Assembly (NCBI GenBank): GCA_030731745.1
Contig: JANQTJ010000046.1
Coordinates: 62,001 to 126,000, forward strand
Length of the DNA: 64,000 nucleotides
From: Flaviramulus sp.
GTDB lineage: Bacteria; Bacteroidota; Bacteroidia; Flavobacteriales; Flavobacteriaceae
Reading direction: 5' to 3'
Made by a program: the position numbers and the translations under genes. The notes beneath the pieces are model-generated. The model saw only the letters and a program-made list of their open reading frames with translations. It was not told the DNA's origin and searched no databases. Each line of letters opens with the position of its first letter. Position 1 is the stretch's first letter. Below, one piece after another: positions 1-8,697 of this stretch.

Positions 1-16
1 CTAATAACTTTAAGGT

Positions 17-1330
17 ATGAAACTAACTAAACCAAGATTATCGTTTTGGCAAATATTTAATATGAATGTTGGATTTTTAGGCATTCAATATAGTTTTGGA
101 CTACAACAAACAGCCATCAACCCTATTTTTCTTTATTTAGGAGCCCCTGAAGATATGTTGCCTATTTTGAATATAGCAGGACCTGTAACGGGTTTGATTA
201 TCCAACCTATTATTGGTGCTATGTCAGATAAAACATGGTCGGCAAGATGGGGAAGAAGAAAGCCTTATTTTTTAATAGGAGCCTTATTAGGTAGTATTTG
301 TTTATTTGCATTTCCTCATAGTCCAGTTCTTTGGTTTGCAGTTGGGTTGCTTTGGATTCTAGATGTTGGAAATAATATGGCTATGGAGCCATACCGAGCT
401 TTTGTTGGTGACAAATTACCAGAAAAACAATTAAGCTTAGGTTACCAAATGCAAAGCTTATTTGTAGGTGCTGGAATTTTATTAGCTAATGGATCTATTG
501 TTTTATTTCAATATTTATTTGGTGGAGAATCTGTAGAAGAAACAGGAACGATTCCTCAATGGTTATATTATTCTTTTTTTATTGGTGCATTCTTATCTTT
601 AACAACAATTCTTTGGTCTGTTTTTAAAACACCAGAAATACCTCCTACAGACGAAGAATTACTTGAAATTAATGAAATAAAAGGACTTTCATTAGGCAAA
701 AGAATTTCCAAGCCCTTTATTGAAATTGTTGATGCCATTAAGCAAATGCCAAATTTTATGTGGAAAATTGGCGCTGTATATCTATTTCAGTGGTATGCTC
801 TTTTTATTTATTGGCAGTTTACAACACCTTTATTTAAGTTAACTCTAGGCTTTTCTACTTCTGAGGCTGCATCCCAAGCCGCTAAAATGAGTTTAACTTA
901 CAATATAGTTACAATGGTTGTAGCACTTGCCTTAGTACCGTTAACGTTGCGTTTTGGAGGAAAAAAAATATATGCTTTAAGTTTGATTGGTACAGCATTA
1001 GCTTTATTTATAATACCTTATATTTCCGATCCAACAACGGTTTTAATTCCTATGGTTTTATTTGGTATTGGGTGGGCTGCTATGATGGGAATTCCATATA
1101 CGATGGTTTCTAAAATAGTACCACAAGAACGACGTGGTGTCTACATGGGAATTTTGAATATGATGATAGTTATCCCAATGTTTATTCAAACATTAACTTT
1201 CGGACCTATTTACAAGTATCTATTAGGCAATAATGCTATTAATGCTATATTGTTTGCAGGTGTGTTTTTTGCTATAGCTGCTTTATTAGCGTTCCGTTTA
1301 AATGAAACAAAATCAGTAATTGAGGAATAG
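17..1330 (+). CDS. SLC45-like MFS sugar transporter
   Basis: This is a 437-residue, roughly 12-helix inner-membrane protein of the major facilitator superfamily. The loop after the second helix carries D-x-x-W-x-x-R-W-G-R-R-K-P-Y near residues 70-84, the form typical of the SLC45/GPH disaccharide transporter branch, which takes up sucrose, maltose or similar sugars with protons or cations. A purine-rich AAGG lies just before the ATG. The gene opens a same-strand cluster with a second MFS gene 18 bp downstream and a trehalase after that, so disaccharide import is the likely job. Which sugar it carries cannot be read from the sequence. A gene further upstream in the same operon may lie outside the window. 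Confidence 0.85.
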   Translation: MKLTKPRLSFWQIFNMNVGFLGIQYSFGLQQTAINPIFLYLGAPEDMLPILNIAGPVTGLIIQPIIGAMSDKTWSARWGRRKPYFLIGALLGSICLFAFPHSPVLWFAVGLLWILDVGNNMAMEPYRAFVGDKLPEKQLSLGYQMQSLFVGAGILLANGSIVLFQYLFGGESVEETGTIPQWLYYSFFIGAFLSLTTILWSVFKTPEIPPTDEELLEINEIKGLSLGKRISKPFIEIVDAIKQMPNFMWKIGAVYLFQWYALFIYWQFTTPLFKLTLGFSTSEAASQAAKMSLTYNIVTMVVALALVPLTLRFGGKKIYALSLIGTALALFIIPYISDPTTVLIPMVLFGIGWAAMMGIPYTMVSKIVPQERRGVYMGILNMMIVIPMFIQTLTFGPIYKYLLGNNAINAILFAGVFFAIAALLAFRLNETKSVIEE

Positions 1331-1348
1331 TTTTAATATGATGAAATT

Positions 1349-2581
1349 ATGAAAAATTTAGGTATTAAAATATCCATATACCTTAATTACTTTGTTTTTG
1401 CTATTTTGTTAAATAGCGTCGGGATTGTAATTGAGAAATCTATAGATGTTTACAAAGTAACTGAATCTCAAGCATCTGTTTTGGAAGGCTTTAAAGATTT
1501 GCCAATTGCAATCATTGCATTCATAATGGCTTCGTTTTTACCTCGTTTTGGTTATAAAAGAGCCATGTTAGTTGCTTTAGGTATTGTGTTTTTTGGATGT
1601 CTATATATGGTTTTTGGAAATACATTTTTTCACACTAAAGTTTTATTTTTATCTATAGGGGTAAGTTTTGCATTAATTAAATTATCCGTCTATTCACTTA
1701 TCGGGATATTAACAGAAACTAAAAAAGAGCACGCTTCCATGATGAGCTCTATTGAAGGATTTTTTATGGTAGGAATTGCTTTAGCCTATTTTTTATTTCC
1801 AGCATTTTATTCTGAAGATGAAAATTCTTGGTTAAATGTTTATTACTTATTATGTGTGATTATTTTAATTTCTTTCATTTTTCTACTTTTTTCTAAAATT
1901 AAATATGAAGTTGAAGCCATTGGGTCAACTTTAAAAGAAGATTTAAAAGAATCTGTAAAATTAATGGTTGTTCCTTTAGTTTTAGTTTTCATTATTTCAG
2001 CGTTTTTATTTGTGATGATTGAACAAGGAATCATGACATGGTTGCCTACCTTCAACAAAAAAATATTCAATTTTAATTCAGTTTTAAGCGTACAAATGGC
2101 GAGTATTTTAGCGCTAACTTTAGCTCTAGGAAGATTTGTTGCAGGGTTTTTAACTAAATATATTAATTGGGTTGTTTTGATAATTGTTTGTGTAGTCATA
2201 TCTGGAACTATACTTATTTATATTTTACCACAATTACATGCTGATATACAGTTTATTAGAGAAATTACAAATTTGTCTCAGGTGCCAACTTTAGGTTTTA
2301 TTTTACCATTAATTGGTTTGTTTATAGCACCAATTTATCCATTATTAAACTCTACAGTTTTAAGTTCATTACCAAAAAGTTTACACTCACCAATGTCGGG
2401 TTTAATTATCATCTTTTCTGCATTAGGAGGTACTATCGGGTCAAGAATTGTTGGTGAACTATTTGAAAGTGTTGGTGGCGCAAATGCTTTTTACTTTTTG
2501 CTTATTCCAATGGCTTTACTAATCATTTTTGTTTTACTTATTGATAGAATGTCTAAAAAACAAGTTATTTCAGAATCATGA
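1349..2581 (+). CDS. MFS transporter, trehalase-linked
   Basis: This 410-residue, about 12-helix major facilitator belongs to a different subfamily from the gene before it: it lacks the RWGRRKPY loop and has RFGYKRA after helix 2. Its stop codon overlaps the start of the trehalase gene in an ATGA arrangement (2578-2581), indicating translational coupling. The simplest inference is that it imports trehalose or a related glucoside for the cytoplasmic trehalase. The substrate is inferred only from position. An exporter role cannot be excluded. Confidence 0.8.
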   Translation: MKNLGIKISIYLNYFVFAILLNSVGIVIEKSIDVYKVTESQASVLEGFKDLPIAIIAFIMASFLPRFGYKRAMLVALGIVFFGCLYMVFGNTFFHTKVLFLSIGVSFALIKLSVYSLIGILTETKKEHASMMSSIEGFFMVGIALAYFLFPAFYSEDENSWLNVYYLLCVIILISFIFLLFSKIKYEVEAIGSTLKEDLKESVKLMVVPLVLVFIISAFLFVMIEQGIMTWLPTFNKKIFNFNSVLSVQMASILALTLALGRFVAGFLTKYINWVVLIIVCVVISGTILIYILPQLHADIQFIREITNLSQVPTLGFILPLIGLFIAPIYPLLNSTVLSSLPKSLHSPMSGLIIIFSALGGTIGSRIVGELFESVGGANAFYFLLIPMALLIIFVLLIDRMSKKQVISES

Positions 2582-4443
2582 TTTTTCATCTTAAAATAGA
2601 AGAAACATTAGCAGTTTTATTACAACAAGAAGATACTGATGGAGATAAAAAAATCACCATTGATGACAAAGGACCTAAGCTTTTCAAAATAATTTCAAAA
2701 GACAATAATCCATATTCAGTAGCAGGAACTTATCATTTATCAAACTTGTTACAAGAATTAATCATTGCGAAGTATGAAGGTAAAACCATTGCAGAAATTC
2801 CAATTTCGAAAATTGAAGAACTACCTGTAACCAGAATCTCAAGAATGATTCGGGATTATTACTGGAAAGGTTTAACCCGGAGTATGGATAAAGTTGGTGT
2901 TGAAAAACTAATTTCTGATACTAAAAATGAAACACTCACAGCAAAAAAACTTCCAATTTATGTGCCCTTTCATGATGAATTAGCTTTCAATTATTACAAA
3001 AAATTAGAATCTAGACTACCAATACTAGCTAGTAAATTACCCAAAGTTATTTCGCCTGAATACGTTAAAAATTTAAATCATAAACCTGGTATTTTATCTT
3101 TAAAACTTGAAAAAGTAAATAACGAAATAAAGGGAGTGCCTTTTGTTGTTCCTGGTGGAAGATTTAATGAAATGTATGGTTGGGATAGCTATTTTGAATC
3201 TATAGGCTTATTATTAGATGGAAAAGTAGATTTAGCAAAAGCCATGGCTGATAATTTTCAGTACGAGATTATGCACTATGGGAAAATTTTAAATGCCAAC
3301 AGATCGTATTATTTAACTAGAACACAACCGCCTTTTTACAGTAGTTTGATTCGGGAGGTTTTTGAAATAACAAAAGATAAAACTTGGTTAAAATCTCATC
3401 TAGAAACTGCTATTATTGAATATGAAACGGTTTGGATGGTTCCTAATAAACGGCTCACTGTAAATGGGCTAAATAGGTATTTTGCTGAAGGCATTGGTAT
3501 GCCACCTGAATCAGAAGAGGGCCACTTTAATGCTATTATAAAACCTTTTGCTGATAAAGCAAATATTTCAATAGAATATTATATTTTGAAATATCAAAAT
3601 AACGAAATTGAAAATAACTTTTTAGATTCTTATTTTACACATGATAGAACAGTTAGAGAGTCAGGCCACGATACCTCATACAGAATTGAAGGAAACTGCG
3701 CCGATTTAAATTTAGTAGAACTCAATGTATTGTTACATAAATACGAATTAGATTTTGCAGAACTCATTAAAAATGTATTTGAAAACAGCTTAGTGTTTAA
3801 TTCAAAAAATCACACAAGTTCGTCTTGGTTTGAAAAAGCTAATGCAAGAAAAGTTCTTATTAATTCTTTTTGTTGGGACACTAAAAAAGGTTTGTATGTT
3901 GATTATAATTTTGTAACAAAATCGCAATCTTCATTTATTTCAGCTACCACTTTTATTCCTTTATGGAGTGGTGTTGCTTCTCAAGAACAAGCAATAACAT
4001 TAGTTAAAAACGCCCTTCCTTTGTTAAAAGAAAAGGGTGGAATTGCAGGTAGTACTATAGATTGTAGAGGTGAAATTACAGAGGAAAGACCACACAGGCA
4101 ATGGGATTATCCTAATGGTTGGGCACCACATCAAATGATGATTTGGAGAGGTTTAATTAATTACGGTTTTAATAATGAAGCCCAAGAGTTAATTTACCGT
4201 TGGCTATTTATGATAACTAGGAATGCTGTTGATTATAATGGTACAATTCCTGAAAAATATGATGTAGTGGAAGCTACCCACAAAGTATTTTCTGAATACG
4301 GAAATGTTGGTACAGATTTCGAGTATATGTCTCAAGAAGGTTTTGGTTGGATGAATGCTTCTTATCAATATGGGTTATCTTTATTGGAAGATACTTATAA
4401 GGATAAGCTTAATAATCTTATAGAACCAGAATTTGTTTTTTAA
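2578..4443 (+). CDS. alpha,alpha-trehalase, neutral (fungal-like) type, GH37
   Basis: The enzyme hydrolyses trehalose to two glucoses. The 621-residue protein has no signal peptide, so it acts in the cytoplasm. Trehalase signature 1 is PGGRFNEMYGWDSYF (residues 192-206) and signature 2 is QWDYPNGWAP further on. The general acid is expected to be D365 in RESGHDTSYR and the base E587 in QEGFGWMNAS. Residues 19-30 form an EF-hand-like loop, DTDGDKKITIDD. This loop, RESGHDTSYR and GKILNANRSYY all match what I recall of fungal neutral trehalases (yeast Nth1) better than E. coli TreA/TreF. The fungal N-terminal phosphorylated extension is absent. The start overlaps the upstream MFS stop by 4 bp. 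Confidence 0.93.
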   Translation: MIFHLKIEETLAVLLQQEDTDGDKKITIDDKGPKLFKIISKDNNPYSVAGTYHLSNLLQELIIAKYEGKTIAEIPISKIEELPVTRISRMIRDYYWKGLTRSMDKVGVEKLISDTKNETLTAKKLPIYVPFHDELAFNYYKKLESRLPILASKLPKVISPEYVKNLNHKPGILSLKLEKVNNEIKGVPFVVPGGRFNEMYGWDSYFESIGLLLDGKVDLAKAMADNFQYEIMHYGKILNANRSYYLTRTQPPFYSSLIREVFEITKDKTWLKSHLETAIIEYETVWMVPNKRLTVNGLNRYFAEGIGMPPESEEGHFNAIIKPFADKANISIEYYILKYQNNEIENNFLDSYFTHDRTVRESGHDTSYRIEGNCADLNLVELNVLLHKYELDFAELIKNVFENSLVFNSKNHTSSSWFEKANARKVLINSFCWDTKKGLYVDYNFVTKSQSSFISATTFIPLWSGVASQEQAITLVKNALPLLKEKGGIAGSTIDCRGEITEERPHRQWDYPNGWAPHQMMIWRGLINYGFNNEAQELIYRWLFMITRNAVDYNGTIPEKYDVVEATHKVFSEYGNVGTDFEYMSQEGFGWMNASYQYGLSLLEDTYKDKLNNLIEPEFVF

Positions 4444-4451
4444 TTATTCTT

Positions 4452-5609
4452 ATGCATTCACTAAAGCTAATTTTATCAAATCTCAAATATTTTGCTCCAG
4501 TTTGGGTATTTAGCTCTTTAAATTTTATTATTGGTACTTGGGTTTTGTACATACCTTACTTAAAAGAAAAGTTACAATTAAATGATTCAGAGATTGGCTT
4601 TGCATTATTTTGTTTAGCTTCTGGAGTTTTTTTATTTATTCCTACAGTACCATATCTAAGTAAAAAAATAGGCATAGGTAAATATACCTTAATAGGTATT
4701 TTGTTATTTTCTTGTGTATTTATATTTCCTTTATTAGCATCTAATTATATATTTCTTTGTGTATCATTATTTTTAGCTGGTATTTTTTCTGGGACTACAG
4801 ATGTGGCAATGAATACCTTAGTATCTGAAATCGAAAAACGCGATTCTTCAAACTTTATGTCTTCCGCTCATGGTTTTTTTAGTTTAGGTGGTGCCTTAGG
4901 AGCTATTTTAGGCACAATTTTGATGCCGTTTTTTTCAAAACCTTATCATCATATGATGGTAATAGCATTTTTCTTAATCATAATAAATTTATTTCTTTCA
5001 AAATATTATTATTTAATTAAGGAAACATTTGTTTCAAAAGAAAAAAATAAGTTCGAAATTAAAATTTTAAAACCTTTATTTCTAGTTGCTTTTATTGCAT
5101 TTGTAGTTATGAGTAGTGAGGGAGCTATAGAACATTGGAGTACATTATACTTTATAGAAGTTGTCCAAATTACTCAAAAAAATCTTGTAGGTATTGGATT
5201 TATAGTTTTTTCTTCAGCAATGACTTTGGGTAGATTTTTTGGTGATACAATAAGTGCAAAAATTGGATCAATAAAAATAATTCTATTGGGTTGCTCTTTA
5301 GCTAGCCTCGGTTATATAGGTGTTCTATTTAGTAATTTTATAATTACCATTTTAGGATTTGGAATTTTAGGATTAGGTCTTTCAGTAATTATTCCAGAAT
5401 TATTTAGAATAGCAGGAAAAACTAAAGGTATAAAAGCATCTATAGGTATTTCATTTGTATCAGGTGTTGGGTTTATAGGATTTCTTCTAGGGCCAGTATT
5501 CTTGGGGTGTATATCAAATATTTTTAGTTTAAAAATAAGTTTTTCTGTTCTTTTGGTTTTAACAGCACTAGCTTTAATAATTTCATTATTTAAATTAAAA
5601 ATCAGATAG
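4452..5609 (+). CDS. MFS transporter, YbjJ-like
   Basis: This is a 385-residue major facilitator with about 12 hydrophobic helices, starting 8 bp after the trehalase stop. The segments SGTTDVAMNTLVSEIEKR and FMSSAHGFFSLGGALG, near residues 112-150, are characteristic of the YbjJ-like MFS subgroup. It is the third MFS protein in the sugar cluster and differs in subfamily from the other two. Its substrate is unknown; membership of the operon suggests a sugar or sugar derivative. The A/T-rich 173-bp gap after it holds the LacI-type palindrome. Confidence 0.8.
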   Translation: MHSLKLILSNLKYFAPVWVFSSLNFIIGTWVLYIPYLKEKLQLNDSEIGFALFCLASGVFLFIPTVPYLSKKIGIGKYTLIGILLFSCVFIFPLLASNYIFLCVSLFLAGIFSGTTDVAMNTLVSEIEKRDSSNFMSSAHGFFSLGGALGAILGTILMPFFSKPYHHMMVIAFFLIIINLFLSKYYYLIKETFVSKEKNKFEIKILKPLFLVAFIAFVVMSSEGAIEHWSTLYFIEVVQITQKNLVGIGFIVFSSAMTLGRFFGDTISAKIGSIKIILLGCSLASLGYIGVLFSNFIITILGFGILGLGLSVIIPELFRIAGKTKGIKASIGISFVSGVGFIGFLLGPVFLGCISNIFSLKISFSVLLVLTALALIISLFKLKIR

Positions 5610-5675
5610 AATATTAACTTAATAACTACTAATTTTATATAAATTTAATTTTTAAAAATAAATTAAAAACATCTT

Positions 5676-5710
5676 CGAAAACGTTTTCGTTTGAATCAAA
5701 AACGCTTTTT
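5676..5710. promoter_or_regulatory. LacI-family operator pair
   Basis: CGAAAACGTTTTCG (5676-5689) is a perfect 14-bp palindrome centred on CG, the usual form of a LacI/GalR-family operator. Twenty-one bases on, AAAAACGCTTTTT (5698-5710) is a related A5-CGC-T5 palindrome with an odd centre. Both sit about 75-105 bp before the PfkB kinase start, between the transporter/trehalase genes and the kinase/phosphorylase pair. No LacI gene is in the window, so the cognate regulator would lie to the left or elsewhere. Confidence 0.65.
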
Positions 5711-5782
5711 CGTCTAGAATTTTATTTAATAACAATTGTAAGCTTAATTTGTATAATAAACTAAATAAACCAAAAATTAATT

Positions 5783-6709
5783 TTGAGAAATATTGACATT
5801 CTTTGTGTTGGAGAATTGTTAATTGATTTTATAGGACACCAAATTGGTGAAAAAATCAATAATACAAGAGATTATCATAGGTATTTAGGTGGCTCTCCCA
5901 CTAATGTAGCTATGAATTGCGCAAGACTTGGCTTAAATCCAATTCTAATAGCTACAGTTGGCGACGATGGTTTTGGTGAATACATATTTGAAAGACTTGA
6001 TGAGGTTGGTATCAATCATAGTTTCGTTAAAAAAATAAGTGATAAGCCAACTAGTGTGATATTTGTTTCAAGAACAGATGGAACCCCAGATTTTCTTCCT
6101 TTTAGAGAAGCTGATTATTGTATTACGGAAGATCAAATTTCAGAAGAAACACTTTCTAAAACAACTATATTTCATACCACATGCTTTGCTTTAAGTAAAA
6201 ATCCGGCACAAGCAACTATTTTGAAAAAGGCTGAAGAAGCTTTTAATTTGGGTTGTAAGTTAAGCATCGATATTAATTATGCTAAAAAGTTGTGGAGTTC
6301 TCAAGATGAGGCTTTAAGGGTTATAAAAACATATTGTAAATTCAACCCACTAGTAAAAATTAGTGAAGATGACATGACAAGGCTTTTTGAAGAAACTTTA
6401 CCACACGAAGAAATATTTCAGTTTTTTCATTCCCAAGGAGTCGATACTGTTTGTTTAACTCTAGGAAGTAAAGGCGTTAAATTATCCAGAAAAGGAAAAA
6501 AACTAATTGAGTTACCAGCAATAAAAATTGAAAAAGTAATGGATGCAACTGGTGCTGGTGATGCTTTTTGGTCAGGTTTTTTATTTGCTTATATCAAAGA
6601 AAAATCAATTGAAGAATGTTTAGCGGTAGCACTAAAATTAGCAGCTTTAAAACTGCAAAATGTTGGTAGACTACCTGATAATATTAATATTTTATCTAAA
6701 CTTTTATAA
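5783..6709 (+). CDS. PfkB-family sugar kinase, probable fructokinase
   Basis: This 308-residue ribokinase-fold kinase would phosphorylate a sugar with ATP in the cytoplasm. The N-terminal GGSPTNVAMNCARLG (residues 36-50) and C-terminal DATGAGDAFWSGF (254-266, catalytic base D260) are the two PfkB signatures. The start is TTG; no in-frame ATG lies before the conserved first strand IDILCVGELLIDF. It is followed 11 bp later by a GH13_18 phosphorylase. If that enzyme cleaves sucrose, this kinase would capture the released fructose. The pairing is inference, and other PfkB substrates remain possible. Confidence 0.88.
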   Translation: MRNIDILCVGELLIDFIGHQIGEKINNTRDYHRYLGGSPTNVAMNCARLGLNPILIATVGDDGFGEYIFERLDEVGINHSFVKKISDKPTSVIFVSRTDGTPDFLPFREADYCITEDQISEETLSKTTIFHTTCFALSKNPAQATILKKAEEAFNLGCKLSIDINYAKKLWSSQDEALRVIKTYCKFNPLVKISEDDMTRLFEETLPHEEIFQFFHSQGVDTVCLTLGSKGVKLSRKGKKLIELPAIKIEKVMDATGAGDAFWSGFLFAYIKEKSIEECLAVALKLAALKLQNVGRLPDNINILSKLL

Positions 6710-6720
6710 ACACTCGGTCA

Positions 6721-8463
6721 ATGCAAAGTAAATCTAGTACAGATAATAATTATAAAGGTGTAATGCTTAACGCGTATCCGGATAGTATAGGTGAAAAACT
6801 AAGCGATACAATTAGCATGCTTAAAATGCCCGAGTTTAAAGATGTTTTTTCTCTATTTTATGTATTACCTACTTTTTTTAATAGCGATTTAGATAGAGGA
6901 TTTTCTGTTATTGATTATAATTTAAATAAAGATTTAGTTTCTTCTGAAGATTTAAATGATTTAGAGCACCTCAATATTTTATTAAAGTTTGATATTGTAT
7001 TAAATCATTTATCTGTTGCATCTCCACAGTTTAAAGACTTATTAAAAAATGGAAATCAATCTAAATACAAAGATTTTTTTATTAATTGGAATGCGTTTTG
7101 GGAGGGTTTTGGAACTGTTAATGAAGATGCTATAATTATTCCAAAGGAAGAGTTTCTCAATAAACTATTTATGAGAAAATCAGGTCTTCCAATTTTGAAA
7201 GTCCTATTTCCAGATGGTACAGAACAGCCTTATTGGAATACTTTTTATCAGCAAATTACATTAAATAAAATTACTTCTGAAGATTTAGAAAAAGTTATTG
7301 GGTTACCTCTTGATAAAGCTCAATTAGTATGTGAAATAGTTAATAATGCTATTGAAATTGGAGATGATATAAGTGCTATTGATTTTGGTGAGGAATATAT
7401 TTTTAAAGATCAAATTTTAAGAATTGTTAATCAAAATCGTTCTTACTTAGGGCAAATGGATGTGAATGCAAAATCTGAATTAGTTTGGAATTTTTATGAT
7501 GAAACTCTGAGTAAATTAAAAGATTTTGGTTGTAAAATTTTACGATTAGATGCCTTCGCGTATTTACACAAAGAAGTTGGACAAACAAACTTTTTTAATA
7601 AACCTGGAACTTGGGATTATTTAGAGCGAATACAACAAATAGCCAATAAAAACGATTTAATGTTATTACCAGAAATTCATGCTGAATACGGTTTAGGATT
7701 GCATGATGAAGTTGCTAAAAAAGGGTATTATATTTACGATTTTTTTCTTCCAGCATTGATGATTCATACTCTTGAAAAAGGATCAAGTAAGGCTATTTTA
7801 ACTTGGGCCAAAGAAATAGTTAACAAAGGCTATAACACCGTAAATATGTTAGGTTGCCATGATGGAATTCCTGTTTTAGATTTAAAAGGGAAAGAAGTAA
7901 ATGGTTCCTATAACAAGGGTTTGCTTGAAGATAAGGATATAGAATTCATTATGACTACCATTATGAATCGTGGGGGTAGAGTTAAAAATCTATACGATGC
8001 AGAAGGTAAAAAGATTTCTTATTATCAAGTAAATGCGACATTTTTTAGTGCTTTAGGAGAAAGTGATCAAAAAATGTTACTGGCAAGAGCCATTCAGATG
8101 TTTATGCCTGGTATCCCTCAAGTATGGTATTTGGATGTTTTCGCAGGTAAAAATGATTATGAAGCTGCCGATAAGGGAGGAAGTGCCGGTCACAAAGAAA
8201 TTAATAGAACTACCCTTTCTAAACAAGATATCGAAGTTGGACTTCAAAAAGAGGTTGTTTTAAATCAACTAAAAATCATGCGTTTAAGGAATACGCTAAA
8301 AGCGTTTTCTGGCGATATTCTAATAAATGATTCAAAAGACGACATTATCGATATTTTATGGAATTTTGATGGTAATGTAGCTCAACTTAAAGCAAATCTT
8401 AAAACCTATAATTTTTCAATAGAGTATTCAGATTCTAGTGTAACTGAGGTTTTGAATTTTTAG
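6721..8463 (+). CDS. GH13_18 glycoside phosphorylase (sucrose-phosphorylase-like)
   Basis: This 580-residue cytoplasmic enzyme of the sucrose phosphorylase subfamily of GH13 would cleave a glucoside with phosphate to alpha-glucose-1-phosphate. It has DRGFSVIDY (58-66), DIVLNH (91-96), the nucleophile region KILRLDAFAY with D277, the acid/base region LLPEIH with E318, and GCHDGI with the transition-state stabiliser D381. The C-terminal MPGIPQVWYLDVFAGKND is also subfamily-typical. Close relatives act on sucrose, sucrose-6'-phosphate or glucosylglycerate, so exact substrate is not assigned. Coupling to a PfkB kinase favours sucrose. Confidence 0.85.
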   Translation: MQSKSSTDNNYKGVMLNAYPDSIGEKLSDTISMLKMPEFKDVFSLFYVLPTFFNSDLDRGFSVIDYNLNKDLVSSEDLNDLEHLNILLKFDIVLNHLSVASPQFKDLLKNGNQSKYKDFFINWNAFWEGFGTVNEDAIIIPKEEFLNKLFMRKSGLPILKVLFPDGTEQPYWNTFYQQITLNKITSEDLEKVIGLPLDKAQLVCEIVNNAIEIGDDISAIDFGEEYIFKDQILRIVNQNRSYLGQMDVNAKSELVWNFYDETLSKLKDFGCKILRLDAFAYLHKEVGQTNFFNKPGTWDYLERIQQIANKNDLMLLPEIHAEYGLGLHDEVAKKGYYIYDFFLPALMIHTLEKGSSKAILTWAKEIVNKGYNTVNMLGCHDGIPVLDLKGKEVNGSYNKGLLEDKDIEFIMTTIMNRGGRVKNLYDAEGKKISYYQVNATFFSALGESDQKMLLARAIQMFMPGIPQVWYLDVFAGKNDYEAADKGGSAGHKEINRTTLSKQDIEVGLQKEVVLNQLKIMRLRNTLKAFSGDILINDSKDDIIDILWNFDGNVAQLKANLKTYNFSIEYSDSSVTEVLNF

Positions 8464-8558
8464 ATTTTTACTTTAAAATTACAAATAAAAATTAATAGTA
8501 AAATTAAGTGCTATTTGGAGTAATTTATTTATAATAAGTTATCGAAATCAGTAAGTAA

Positions 8559-8588
8559 AAAGCTTGTAATAATTCAATTACAAGCTTT
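8559..8588 (+). terminator. rho-independent terminator of the sugar operon
   Basis: A perfect 12-bp stem (8559-8570 with 8577-8588) encloses a 6-nt loop and lies 96 bp after the phosphorylase stop. An A/T-rich stretch with a T7 run follows. Confidence 0.7.
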
Positions 8589-8631
8589 ATTAATTAATAT
8601 AGTTTTTTTCAAATTAAAATTTTGAATAAAA

Positions 8632-8659
8632 AAACCACCTTGTTTTCACAAAGTGGTTT
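8632..8659 (-). terminator. htpG terminator
   Basis: A 12-bp stem with one mismatch (8632-8643 with 8648-8659) and a 4-nt loop. Read on the minus strand it is followed by a T run (the A run just before 8635), as expected 39 bp beyond the htpG stop. Confidence 0.75.
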
Positions 8660-8697
8660 ACATGTATATAAGTTGCTGAAAATTTCAGCGCATCAAC

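Noticed and set aside
1843-2199. A 118-codon minus-strand frame over the second MFS gene
   Set aside because: It is a mirror frame of a hydrophobic protein with low-complexity Lys/Ile/Thr composition; no support.
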